Positions 14,793-22,698 of a stretch of 24,601 nt of DNA are shown in pieces (positions within the stretch are counted from its first letter, which is position 1; the number at the start of each line of letters is the position of its first letter). The position numbers and the translations under genes are program-made. This stretch comes from Pedobacter sp. GTDB lineage: Bacteria; Bacteroidota; Bacteroidia; Sphingobacteriales; Sphingobacteriaceae. The notes beneath the pieces are model-generated. The model saw only the letters and a program-made list of their open reading frames with translations. It was not told the origin of the DNA and did no database searches. The stretch lies in NCBI GenBank assembly GCA_004295885.1, contig SEDG01000027.1, positions 1 through 24,601 on the forward strand. The letters run 5' to 3'.

Positions 14793-15518
14793 TTACAAGT
14801 CCAAAAAACTTGTCGCTTTATCATCTACAAACCAATCTAAATTACCATCAACAGGTTTAATCAACTGTGCCGGATAGATAAAATAGTCTTTTTGCTCATC
14901 GCCAATTACATGTTTTAAGGCGTTTGCTTTGTTATCTCCAAACGTGATAAAGGCAATATTTTTTGCTTTATTGATCAACGGTGCAGTTAAACTGATGCGA
15001 AAAGTGTCTAGTTTTTCAACCCACACAGATTCTACAGTAGGATGAATGCTTTTTACCAATTCAGTTTCTGGAAAAATAGAGGCTGTATGTGCGTCATCGC
15101 CCATTCCTAAAAGAATAAGGTCAAATGCAATTTCTTCGCCACCAAAATGTTTGTCTAGCGCAGCTTTATAAGCTTTCGCAGCATCTGCTGCAGGTAAAGT
15201 TGTATCGAAATAAAAAATATGATCTTCTGGAGTTTTTAGGTTGTTGAACAAAGTTTCCTTCGCCATTAATCCATTGTAATCTTTATGGTCTGGCAAAACA
15301 TATCTTTCATCACCAAAAAAGAAATAAACCTTTTCCCAGTCTATTTGGTCTTTAAACGTAGTCGATATCTCTTTATAAAGCTCTTTGGGAGAATTTCCGC
15401 CTGTTAAAACAAAATCAAATCTGCCTTTTGTTGCTATAGATTCATTTGCAACTTCTATGACATATTTAATTAAGTTCTCGTTAAGCTCTGCTATTGATTT
15501 AAAGATGTGTAGGTTCAT
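14793..15518 (-). CDS. pgl: 6-phosphogluconolactonase
   Basis: Hydrolyses 6-phosphogluconolactone to 6-phosphogluconate, second step of the oxidative pentose phosphate pathway, cytoplasmic. 241 residues, normal for the DevB/NagB-fold type. Motifs are DFVLTGGNSPKELYKE, VYFFFGDERYVLPDHKDYN and FDLILLGMGDDAHTASIFPE, followed by the conserved ISLTAPLINKAK segment. It is the last gene of the ppgK-HAD-gnd-zwf-pgl series, but unlike the others it is separated from zwf by 92 bp holding an inverted repeat, so it may be partly uncoupled. The start at 15518 gives the standard N-terminus. Confidence 0.96.
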   Translation of the reverse strand: MNLHIFKSIAELNENLIKYVIEVANESIATKGRFDFVLTGGNSPKELYKEISTTFKDQIDWEKVYFFFGDERYVLPDHKDYNGLMAKETLFNNLKTPEDHIFYFDTTLPAADAAKAYKAALDKHFGGEEIAFDLILLGMGDDAHTASIFPETELVKSIHPTVESVWVEKLDTFRISLTAPLINKAKNIAFITFGDNKANALKHVIGDEQKDYFIYPAQLIKPVDGNLDWFVDDKATSFLDL

Positions 15519-15530
15519 GTTTTATGTTTT

Positions 15531-15599
15531 AACCACAAAGACACAAAGTACACGAAGATTAATGATTTAATTCTTAGTGATTTTTGTGCCTTGGTGGTT
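15531..15599. repeat. Imperfect inverted repeat, AACCACAAAGACACAAAG type
   Basis: The left arm AACCACAAAGACACAAAG pairs imperfectly with the right arm TTTTTGTGCCTTGGTGGTT at 15581-15599. From memory this is a widespread intergenic hairpin in Bacteroidota. It fills the gap between zwf and pgl inside the pentose phosphate operon and could affect expression of pgl relative to zwf. Confidence 0.65.
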
Positions 15600-15610
15600 G
15601 GTTTAAACTA

Positions 15611-17137
15611 TTATTCTTTATCCTTTAATGGCAAGGTAAACCAGTGAAAGCCATCTCTAGCAATTAATGCTTCAGCATCTTCTGGTCCCCAGCTATCTGC
15701 TTGGTAATTGGGGAAGTTTAGCGATTTTTTACTTTCCCAAGTATTGATGATTGGCATAACTAATTCCCACGCTGCTTCTACTTGGTCGCCACGCATAAAT
15801 AAAGTTTGGTCTCCATTCATTGCGTCTAAAAGCAGAGTCTCATAAGCCTCTGGTGTATCTGTATCATAAGTTCCTTTGTAATCGAAAACCATATCAACAG
15901 GGTTTAAAACCATTTTAACGCCTGGTCTTTTAGCCTGAACCTGTAAACGAATACTCATTTCTGGCTGAATGCTAATGATTAAGCGATTTTGTTGCCAAGT
16001 TTCAGTAGCTCTTGATGAAAAGATATGATGTGGAACATCTTTAAACTGAATGGTAATTATTGAAGAGGTTTGGTTCATCCTTTTTCCTGTACGTAAGTAA
16101 AAAGGAATGCCTTGCCAACGCCAGTTATCTATAAAAAATTTAACAGCAGCAAATGTTTCTGTATTTGAATGTGCATCAACACCTGTTTCGTGTCTGTAAC
16201 CTGGCACTTCTTTTCCTTCTACCCAACCTTTACTGTATTGACCTCTAACCGCATTCGAGCTAATTTCTTCCGGTTTGAAAGGTCGCATTGCTTTTAATAC
16301 TTCCACTTTTCTATCACGAATTTCATCAGCATTAAAAGAAATGGGGGCTTCCATTCCAACTAAACAAAGTAGTTGTAACAAGTGATTTTGAATCATGTCT
16401 CTCAATGCTCCAGCTCCTTCATAATAGCCACCACGGTCTCCAACTCCTAATTGCTCAGTTACAGAAATTTGTATGTGTTCGATGTAGTTTCTATTCCACA
16501 ACGGCTCAAATAATGAATTCGCAAAGCGGAAAGCCATCATATTCTGAACCGTTTCCTTACCTAAATAATGGTCTATACGATAGATTTGCTTTTCAGTAAA
16601 GATTTTGCTTAGCAATAAGTTTAATTCCTTTGCACTTTCTAAATCATGACCAAATGGTTTCTCGATTACAATTCTGCTGTTATCTTCGTTTTCAGTTAAC
16701 TTATACTTGCACAAACATTCTGCAATTAGTGGGAAGAAGTTTGGTGCAACTGCTAGATAGAATATAACCTGAGTGTCAGGTCCAAATTCAGCTTGGTATT
16801 TTTCAATTTCAGCTTTTAGGCCTTCGAATGTTTTAGGAACGGTAACATCCGTTGAGCAGTAATGGATGTTTTCCTCAAAGCTAGCCCAACCTTCTTTTTT
16901 AACCTTACCATTTCTCGAAAATTGATTTACATTTTCTAAAATGACAGCTTGATATTTTTCATCAGTAAATTCTGTCCTTCCAGTGCCAATTATTGAAAAC
17001 TTTTCTGGCATATAACCTTCTGTAAATAAGTTGTATAAAGCAGGTGCAAGTTTTCTTTTGTTTAAATCTCCTGTGCCACCAAAAATTACAAATATGGTGG
17101 GGTTAAGTTTACTTTTTTTCTTCATTTCAGTGTTCAT
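15611..17137 (-). CDS. zwf: Glucose-6-phosphate 1-dehydrogenase
   Basis: Oxidises glucose 6-phosphate to 6-phosphogluconolactone, NAD(P)-dependent, the entry step of the oxidative pentose phosphate pathway. With the ATG at 17137 it has 508 residues. The nucleotide-binding motif GGTGDLNKRK is at 20-29, EKPFG at 159-163 and the active-site signature RIDHYLGKE at 187-195, with the substrate lysine and catalytic histidine. A longer frame begins at 17158, but the 17137 ATG overlaps the gnd stop by one base as TAATG and repeats the coupling seen at ppgK/HAD, so it is preferred. The protein appears complete. Confidence 0.97.
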   Translation of the reverse strand: MNTEMKKKSKLNPTIFVIFGGTGDLNKRKLAPALYNLFTEGYMPEKFSIIGTGRTEFTDEKYQAVILENVNQFSRNGKVKKEGWASFEENIHYCSTDVTVPKTFEGLKAEIEKYQAEFGPDTQVIFYLAVAPNFFPLIAECLCKYKLTENEDNSRIVIEKPFGHDLESAKELNLLLSKIFTEKQIYRIDHYLGKETVQNMMAFRFANSLFEPLWNRNYIEHIQISVTEQLGVGDRGGYYEGAGALRDMIQNHLLQLLCLVGMEAPISFNADEIRDRKVEVLKAMRPFKPEEISSNAVRGQYSKGWVEGKEVPGYRHETGVDAHSNTETFAAVKFFIDNWRWQGIPFYLRTGKRMNQTSSIITIQFKDVPHHIFSSRATETWQQNRLIISIQPEMSIRLQVQAKRPGVKMVLNPVDMVFDYKGTYDTDTPEAYETLLLDAMNGDQTLFMRGDQVEAAWELVMPIINTWESKKSLNFPNYQADSWGPEDAEALIARDGFHWFTLPLKDKE

Positions 17138-18561
17138 TATGAGTTCTTTTGATTCCAATCTGCGTGGAAAATACCCTCGCTATCAATTCTTTCAAAAGTA
17201 TGTGCGCCAAAGAAATCTCTTTGCGCTTGTGTTAAGTTAGATGGCATCCTGCCTGTTTTTAGTGTATCAAAATAGGTTAGGGCAGAGGTAAGACAAGGAG
17301 CAGCAATACCTGCATTAATTGCAGATGATACCACGTTTCTTGTGCCTTTTAAGCTTTTCTTGATTTTTTCTTGCACACCAGCATCAGCAAATAAGTGCTC
17401 TAAATCAGGTTGATTTTTATAAGCTTGATATATATCTTCTAAAAATTCGGCCCTAATGATACAACCACCACGCCAGATTTTAGCAATTTCAGCTAAGTTT
17501 AATTCGTATTTATATTCTATGGATGCTTTCCACAATAAGTGCATTCCTTGTGCATAAGCATTTGCCATTGCAAAGTAAAACGCTTCTTCTAAATCATCAA
17601 TAAAATCAGCATTAGCATTGATTTTTTCTGAAGTGCCATAGGCTTCTTCAAGCTGAACTCTTAGCTTTTTAAGTTTTGATAAATTTCTAGTAGAAACAGC
17701 AGCATCTATACTTGGAATTGGTGTCTCAACATCCATTGCCACTTGCGAAGTCCATTTACCCGTTCCTTTAGATTTTGCTTCATCTTTAATTTCATCAACC
17801 AATAAATTACCAGTTTTCACATCCTTAAACAAGAATACGTCTTTGGTAATTTCCATTAAAAATGATTTCAATCGACCATTGTTCCATTTTTCGAAAACTT
17901 GTTGGATTTGACCGTTATCGTAATCTAAACCATTTTTCATGATTTCGTAAGCCTCAGCCAATAACTGCATAATTGCATATTCGATACCATTATGTGTCAT
18001 TTTAACAAAGTGACCAGATGCGCCTGGACCAATGTAAGTTACACAAGGGTCGCCATTTGCTTTTGCTGAAACAGCTTCTAACATATCTTTAACGACGGCA
18101 TAAGCTTCTTTATCACCACCAGGCATCATACTCGGACCAAATCTAGCGCCTTCTTCACCGCCAGAAATTCCCATTCCGAAGAAATGAATTCCTTTATCTG
18201 CTAGTTCAATTGCTCTTCTGCTGGTATCTGTAAAGTGAGAATTTCCACTGTCAATGATGATATCGCCTTTGGCTAATAATGGTTGTAATTCTAAAATTAC
18301 ACTGTCAACAATGGCTCCAGCCGGTACTAACAAAATAATGGTACGTGGACTTTGTAAGCTATCTACAAAGTCTTGTATATCTGCAAATCCTTTTAGGTTA
18401 TGTGCTTTGCCTTCTTCTTCGAATATTTCAAGCATTTTTTCACTCTTGTCATATCCAGTTACAGCAAAGCCATTATCGGCCATGTTTAATAGCAAGTTGC
18501 GCCCCATGGTTCCTAAACCAACCATTCCGAAAGCGAACTTTGCTTTGTTATCGTTACTCAT
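17137..18561 (-). CDS. gnd: 6-phosphogluconate dehydrogenase, decarboxylating
   Basis: Converts 6-phosphogluconate to ribulose 5-phosphate, CO2 and NAD(P)H. 474 residues, the long homodimeric type. The Rossmann motif GLGTMGRN is at 15-22, the substrate loop ISGGEEGARFGPS near 132-144, and catalytic K187, N191 and E194 lie in SGHFVKMTHNGIEY. KGTGKWTSQVAMD and the C-terminal RDFFGAHTFERID are conserved. It starts one base after the HAD gene and its stop shares a base with the zwf start. The order gnd before zwf before pgl reverses the pathway order but keeps the whole route in one unit. Confidence 0.98.
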   Translation of the reverse strand: MSNDNKAKFAFGMVGLGTMGRNLLLNMADNGFAVTGYDKSEKMLEIFEEEGKAHNLKGFADIQDFVDSLQSPRTIILLVPAGAIVDSVILELQPLLAKGDIIIDSGNSHFTDTSRRAIELADKGIHFFGMGISGGEEGARFGPSMMPGGDKEAYAVVKDMLEAVSAKANGDPCVTYIGPGASGHFVKMTHNGIEYAIMQLLAEAYEIMKNGLDYDNGQIQQVFEKWNNGRLKSFLMEITKDVFLFKDVKTGNLLVDEIKDEAKSKGTGKWTSQVAMDVETPIPSIDAAVSTRNLSKLKKLRVQLEEAYGTSEKINANADFIDDLEEAFYFAMANAYAQGMHLLWKASIEYKYELNLAEIAKIWRGGCIIRAEFLEDIYQAYKNQPDLEHLFADAGVQEKIKKSLKGTRNVVSSAINAGIAAPCLTSALTYFDTLKTGRMPSNLTQAQRDFFGAHTFERIDSEGIFHADWNQKNS

Positions 18562-18562
18562 T

Positions 18563-19171
18563 TTATGATTTATTTATACTTTCTAAAATTGTTTTACTTT
18601 CTTCAAAACCTTTATGTACAAAAGCCTTAAAGCCGAGCTGTGTAGCAATTGAAACGTGGATGGCCCTGTCATCAAAATACATGCAATTTTGAGCTTCTTC
18701 TTGCGCAATGCCCAGTGCAAGCTTAAAAATTGAAGGGTCTGGTTTTGAAAATCCTACTTCACATGATGAAATAAAAGCATCGAACACTTGATGAAGATTG
18801 AATTTTTTAATTCGGTAATCATTAAATTCTTTGCCCTCATTATTGATAGAAAAGATTTTAATTCCTGTTCTTTTTTTCCATTCTGCCAACCAAGGTAAAA
18901 AATCTGGAAGTTGGGTAGTTCTGGAGAACATAAATTCTTTAAAATCTTCCTTTGTGAACGAGCGTTCTGCGTTAAATACAACGCAATCGAGGTATTGGTC
19001 TAAAGTTAATTTTCCGTTTTCAAACAACGTAAAAGCAACTGAATGGTCTTTTTGGAATTGGATAGGTTCTAAGTCGAATTTTTCAATGGCCAGCATTCTC
19101 GATTTATGGTTCCAGCCATCGCTCAAAAGAACACCTCCAATATCTAAGAAGAGTAATTTAATGTTTGTCAT
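18563..19171 (-). CDS. HAD-superfamily hydrolase, probable sugar-phosphate phosphatase
   Basis: 202 residues. Motif I is FLDIGGVLL with nucleophile D10. The usual second aspartate two residues on is glycine, as in YihX-like members. Motif II is FSINNEG (S109), motif III is K143 in FSKPDP, and motif IV is YFDDRAIH (D167, D168). A helical cap lies around 20-90. YihX-type enzymes remove phosphate from glucose 1-phosphate and similar sugars. Its ATG overlaps the ppgK stop (TAATG) and gnd follows after one base, so it belongs to the pentose phosphate operon. A role in supplying free glucose to ppgK, or in clearing damaged sugar phosphates, is inference. The substrate is not determinable here. Confidence 0.88.
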   Translation of the reverse strand: MTNIKLLFLDIGGVLLSDGWNHKSRMLAIEKFDLEPIQFQKDHSVAFTLFENGKLTLDQYLDCVVFNAERSFTKEDFKEFMFSRTTQLPDFLPWLAEWKKRTGIKIFSINNEGKEFNDYRIKKFNLHQVFDAFISSCEVGFSKPDPSIFKLALGIAQEEAQNCMYFDDRAIHVSIATQLGFKAFVHKGFEESKTILESINKS

Positions 19172-19929
19172 TATTTCTTATTAGGATAAGTGGTATGGAT
19201 ATGATATTTCTCTTTGGCAAGCCACAATTTTGCTCCGCCTTTAATACCGTCCTTGTTAGAAACCAATTTGATATTTTTTTCTAGTTCAAAGTTGATTTCA
19301 TTTGAGTTTCCACCGCCAATATACAGTTTATCGTAATTAAAAACAGTTTTATATATCTCAATAAGGTACTGTAAACGTTTGTTCCATTTCTTTTTACCAA
19401 CTTTATGAAAACCTCTATCACCGATAAAATCATCATAATCTTCGGTTTCGCTGACTGGTAAATGAGACAACTCTAAGTGAGGTAGTAACTCGCCATCAAA
19501 TAGTAATGAGGTGCCAAATCCAGTTCCTAAGGTAAATACGATTTCAAAACCTTTACCACTCACAATGCCTAAACCTTGTTGGTCGGCATCGTTAATTAAA
19601 CGGACTGGTTTACCAAATAAGTTGGCTACCTGTTGTGCCAAGTTTACATTTAACCATTTATTTTCGGCAAGGTTAGGCGCAGTTTGCACAATGCCCAACT
19701 TTACATAGCCTGGAAAACCGATAGAAACCTTCTCAAACGTCTTAAACTCTGAACAAAGTTTTTTAATTGCTTTTAAAACTTCCTCTGGAGTTGAGTTTTT
19801 AGGCGTAGGTGTTTTTTTAAAATCCGTTAATAACTTGCCTTTGGGGCTTAACAAACAAGATTTTATATTGGTACCACCAATGTCTATTGATAAAATATCG
19901 CCTTGTGGAACCTTATTTTTTGCAGGCAT
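19171..19929 (-). CDS. ppgK: ROK-family polyphosphate glucokinase
   Basis: Phosphorylates glucose to glucose 6-phosphate, in this subgroup with polyphosphate and often also ATP. 252 residues from the ATG at 19929. Phosphate-binding DIGGTN is at 16-21, then GFPGYVKLG, PNLAENKWLNVNLA, the catalytic Asp D114 in INDADQQGLG, and GTGFGTSLLFDG (135-146), followed by ELSHLPV. The zinc-binding Cys cluster of the NagC/Mlc-type ROK kinases is absent, as in PPGKs. A longer frame from TTG 19980 would begin inside the promoter-like element, so it is rejected. It is the first gene of the operon and feeds glucose 6-phosphate to zwf. Confidence 0.88.
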   Translation of the reverse strand: MPAKNKVPQGDILSIDIGGTNIKSCLLSPKGKLLTDFKKTPTPKNSTPEEVLKAIKKLCSEFKTFEKVSIGFPGYVKLGIVQTAPNLAENKWLNVNLAQQVANLFGKPVRLINDADQQGLGIVSGKGFEIVFTLGTGFGTSLLFDGELLPHLELSHLPVSETEDYDDFIGDRGFHKVGKKKWNKRLQYLIEIYKTVFNYDKLYIGGGNSNEINFELEKNIKLVSNKDGIKGGAKLWLAKEKYHIHTTYPNKK

Positions 19930-19969
19930 AAGCTTTGATTTTTTGGATGAGTTTGTTTTACCAAAGAAA

Positions 19970-19977
19970 CAAAAATA
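19970..19977 (-). promoter_or_regulatory. TATTTTTG -7 element upstream of the ppgK operon
   Basis: On the minus strand TATTTTTG matches TANNTTTG completely, 40 bp before the ppgK ATG. No good TTTG was found at the standard 19-bp distance, so this is a partial promoter match. Confidence 0.4.
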
Positions 19978-20065
19978 CAATCAATAAGTTGTGCTAGCGG
20001 TAATAATTGTGTAATAACTTGCCATCTAATTATTAACAAAAGTTGATTGATGTTGATTAAAGTTT

Positions 20066-21244
20066 TTATAAATAGTTAAGCCACCATTTATGATGTGTCG
20101 ATTTATATTTTTGAAACCAAACGCAAGGGCGATACAATATCGCTACAATGCCTAACCAAATTAGATATACGACTGGTAAATTGTACCCAAACGTTGCAGG
20201 GCGGAATAAAAACGGAATGTTTGGGTCTGCAATATCTTTAGTGCCATATCCACTTGCGTAGAAACAAATTACTACGATGATGTGGATCACATAAAAATGT
20301 AGCACATAGTAAAAGAACGGAACTTTCCCATAAACCATCATGATGTTGGCAAATCTATTTTTTACATTTTCTATGCCAGCTAATAACATTAAGGCAGGTA
20401 CTAAAGTCATCCCCAAAAACTGCAGTGAAGGTGGATATTTACTCACGTTTAAAAAGTCAAAAAAGTTTTTCAAAACATCTCCATAATCTTTTCTTGGTTC
20501 TGGATTGCCGTACAGGCTAAAATACCTCAGGACGAGAAAAGAAACAAAAAGGCCCAAGCCCGAATAAAATAGATAACGTTTTCTTTTAAGTTCATCAAAC
20601 GCAGCGCTGTACCATTTGCCAATAGCAAAACCTACAAACATTACACCTGTCCAAGGTAAGATGGTATAAAATGCTCCTATAAGATGTTGGTCGTCTAAGG
20701 GGATTACCTTACCTCTAGTTGTGAGTATTAAATCAATAAACCCACCAATAAATGTTTTTGGGTCTATTGTTACATAGTTGAGGATATTATGACCAAAGAA
20801 TAAAATCAATCCAACAACTGCTACCAAGCGGTAAGAAATTCTACTTAAAATGCCTAGCAAAATCATACTCCAGCCTATAGACCATATTACCTGAAGGATA
20901 ATGAGGTTATAGAAAGGATTAAAGGTTAAACCAAAGGTGATAATCGCAATCTCTACAAATAATAGCCAAAAACCTCTTTTAATTAGAAAGAAGCTAGCTT
21001 GCTTAGGGTCTTTGTTTTGCGATGATAAATAGGCGGAAATACCTGAGAGAAATACAAAAGTTGGCGCACAATAATGCGTAATTAACCTGGTAAAAAACAA
21101 AGGTATGGTTGTTCCATCTGGATTCATCGGGTCGCTCATGCCACTGGCATGAAAAAAATCACGAGTGTGGTCTAAGGCCATGATAACCATTACCAGTCCT
21201 CTTAAAATATCGATAGATAAGATGCGTTTTTTTTCAGTTGTCAT
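20066..21244 (-). CDS. DUF1624/HGSNAT-like multi-pass membrane protein
   Basis: 392 residues with about ten hydrophobic helices. The N-terminus RILSIDILRGLVMVIMALDHTRDFF is the signature of the heparan-alpha-glucosaminide N-acetyltransferase-like (DUF1624) family, in which the DH histidine is thought to carry the acyl group across the membrane. It is followed by HYCAPTFVFLSGISAYL. The C-terminus has FYYVLHFYVIHI. The family probably transfers acetyl groups to extracytoplasmic sugars, but the bacterial substrates are largely unknown. It lies about 136 bp upstream of ppgK on the same strand, with only an AT-rich gap between (GTTGATTGATGTTGATT near 20042). It is probably a separate transcript. 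No co-acting gene is evident. Confidence 0.86.
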   Translation of the reverse strand: MTTEKKRILSIDILRGLVMVIMALDHTRDFFHASGMSDPMNPDGTTIPLFFTRLITHYCAPTFVFLSGISAYLSSQNKDPKQASFFLIKRGFWLLFVEIAIITFGLTFNPFYNLIILQVIWSIGWSMILLGILSRISYRLVAVVGLILFFGHNILNYVTIDPKTFIGGFIDLILTTRGKVIPLDDQHLIGAFYTILPWTGVMFVGFAIGKWYSAAFDELKRKRYLFYSGLGLFVSFLVLRYFSLYGNPEPRKDYGDVLKNFFDFLNVSKYPPSLQFLGMTLVPALMLLAGIENVKNRFANIMMVYGKVPFFYYVLHFYVIHIIVVICFYASGYGTKDIADPNIPFLFRPATFGYNLPVVYLIWLGIVAILYRPCVWFQKYKSTHHKWWLNYL

Positions 21245-21281
21245 GATGGGAGCGATTTGATTTAACCTAAAATTACGATAA

Positions 21282-21590
21282 TCAACTAAAGATTAAAACT
21301 TTAGGTTTTTTATTTATCATCGTACCCATAAGTTCTTCGGTTTCTATGTTTTTAAAATACAATGTTGCTGATGCTTTATGTTGCTTTTTAAGGCAATAAT
21401 AATGATGTAAACAGTTAATCCAATTGATAGCAGCAATTTTATCTTTCCATATTTGAGGATAAAGAAAAACAATATCACTTTCTAACCTAATTAGATTTTT
21501 ACTTTCTAATGCAGTAACGTTAGCAATAATTTGAGCGGTCTGTTGGGGTAGATTTCCTTTTAGGTTTACTTTTTTGTTAGCGTAAATCAT
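21282..21590 (-). CDS. Hypothetical protein, 102 aa
   Basis: No family recognised. It is a basic, soluble-looking protein without signal peptide or membrane segment: MIYANKKVNLKGNLPQQ, a helix QTAQIIANVTALESKNL, an acidic strand RLESDIVFLYP, a helix AAINWINCLHHYYCLKK, then ATLYFKNIETEELMGTMI and a KKPKVLIF tail. The alternating helix/strand plan suggests a small alpha/beta fold. The frame extends to TTG 21620, but ATG 21590 is the more natural start. It lies 37 bp upstream of the DUF1624 gene on the same strand and could be co-transcribed with it. Confidence 0.6.
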   Translation of the reverse strand: MIYANKKVNLKGNLPQQTAQIIANVTALESKNLIRLESDIVFLYPQIWKDKIAAINWINCLHHYYCLKKQHKASATLYFKNIETEELMGTMINKKPKVLIFS

Positions 21591-21789
21591 GCTTATATAT
21601 TTCGATACTAAAATAGTCAATTGCCTCTAATTATGAAACCAAGGGTAGTAATCATTTAAGATTTATGAGCTAAAAAAGACACCTATACAATCTGTTATTT
21701 AGAATAGACTTTTTGATATTATTTAGCACAATTAACAAATGTTGACGATTCGTTTTTTAGATTTACGTTAGATGTTCTAAACTAACCAA

Positions 21790-22698
21790 ATGATGGACAC
21801 TTTTCGCAAATACATAAAATCTGATTTTGAAACCGATGAGCCACAACCCGATTGGGGAATTAAAGTGCTTGATGTTGGTCATTATATTCATCCGGCAGGT
21901 AAATCTTATCCTGATGCGCAACATCCAGAAGACTACTTTTTTGAATGGAATAAGGGCAGGGTTTTAGGAGAGTATCAACTGGTTTACATCGCCGCTGGCA
22001 AGGGCATGTTTGAAGCGAAAGGCATTGGACAAGTAGAAGTTCAACCTGGCACGTTGTTTTTCCTTTATCCTGGAACTTGGCATCGGTTTAAACCAGACTT
22101 GGATAGCGGGTGGACAGAATATTGGGTGGGTTTTGAAGGACATTATGCCAATCATTTAATGAACCAAGCTTGCTTTAACCCAGAAAAGCCATTGCTGCAG
22201 ATGGGATTTAATGCAGAGTTCATTAATATTTTTATCCAGCTGATAGACACCATTAAGTTTGGTGCTTTGGGCAGTAATCAATTGGCTGCTTGTTTAACCA
22301 TTCAACTTTTAGGATTGGTATATGCATCAGCTTTGCTAAAAAAACAATCAAATAACCGTAAAACACAACTAATTAATAACATTAAATACAGCATCCACGA
22401 GAATTTGAACAACGATATTTCTCCTGAAGAATTAGCGGCTAACCACAATGTAAGTTATGCTTGGTTTCGCAAGGCCTTCAAAGAAATTACAGGGCAGTCT
22501 CCAGGTCAATATCAACTCAATCTGAAAATACAAAAAGCCTGTAGAATGTTAATCGAAACAGATTTAAGTATATCAGAAATCGCCTATCAAAACGGCTTTG
22601 TTTCTGAATATTATTTTTCCCGAATTTTTAAAAATAAGATGTTCAACTCTCCATCAAACTACAGGAAAGAAATTTACCAAAAGCAACGAAATAAATGA
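21790..22698 (+). CDS. AraC-family transcriptional regulator with cupin sensor domain
   Basis: 302 residues. An N-terminal cupin-like ligand domain (about 25-150) has the pattern YQLVYIAAGKGMFEA, PGTLFFLYPGTWHRFKPD and the WTEYWVGFEG strand typical of sugar-sensing AraC proteins. The C-terminal double helix-turn-helix (about 200-300) has ISPEELAANHNVSYAWFRKAF, GQSPGQYQLNLKIQKAC and SISEIAYQNGFVSEYYFSRIFK. An ATG lies at both 21790 and 21793; either may be used. The stop overlaps the isomerase start as ATGA, so the regulator and enzyme were one transcriptional unit. The likely inducer is a sugar released by the downstream rhamnosidase-type enzyme. This is inference from context. Confidence 0.92.
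   Translation: MMDTFRKYIKSDFETDEPQPDWGIKVLDVGHYIHPAGKSYPDAQHPEDYFFEWNKGRVLGEYQLVYIAAGKGMFEAKGIGQVEVQPGTLFFLYPGTWHRFKPDLDSGWTEYWVGFEGHYANHLMNQACFNPEKPLLQMGFNAEFINIFIQLIDTIKFGALGSNQLAACLTIQLLGLVYASALLKKQSNNRKTQLINNIKYSIHENLNNDISPEELAANHNVSYAWFRKAFKEITGQSPGQYQLNLKIQKACRMLIETDLSISEIAYQNGFVSEYYFSRIFKNKMFNSPSNYRKEIYQKQRNK

Noticed and set aside
17138..17158. Seven extra N-terminal codons for zwf (start at 17158)
   Set aside because: The ATG at 17137 gives a TAATG junction with gnd and a typical N-terminus; the longer start lies deep in gnd.
18254..18692. Plus-strand frames of 104 and 115 codons opposite gnd and the HAD gene
   Set aside because: Shadows of well-supported minus-strand genes, rich in Cys, Leu and Ser, with no family features.
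18831..19184. Plus-strand frame of 117 codons opposite the HAD gene
   Set aside because: Fully antisense to a gene with all HAD motifs; composition is that of a reverse-complement shadow.
19930..19980. Seventeen extra N-terminal codons for ppgK from TTG 19980
   Set aside because: The extension (YFCFFGK...) is unlike any ROK kinase start and overlaps the TATTTTTG promoter-like element.
21591..21620. Ten extra codons for the 102-residue hypothetical protein from TTG 21620
   Set aside because: An ATG at 21590 is available and no evidence favours the TTG.
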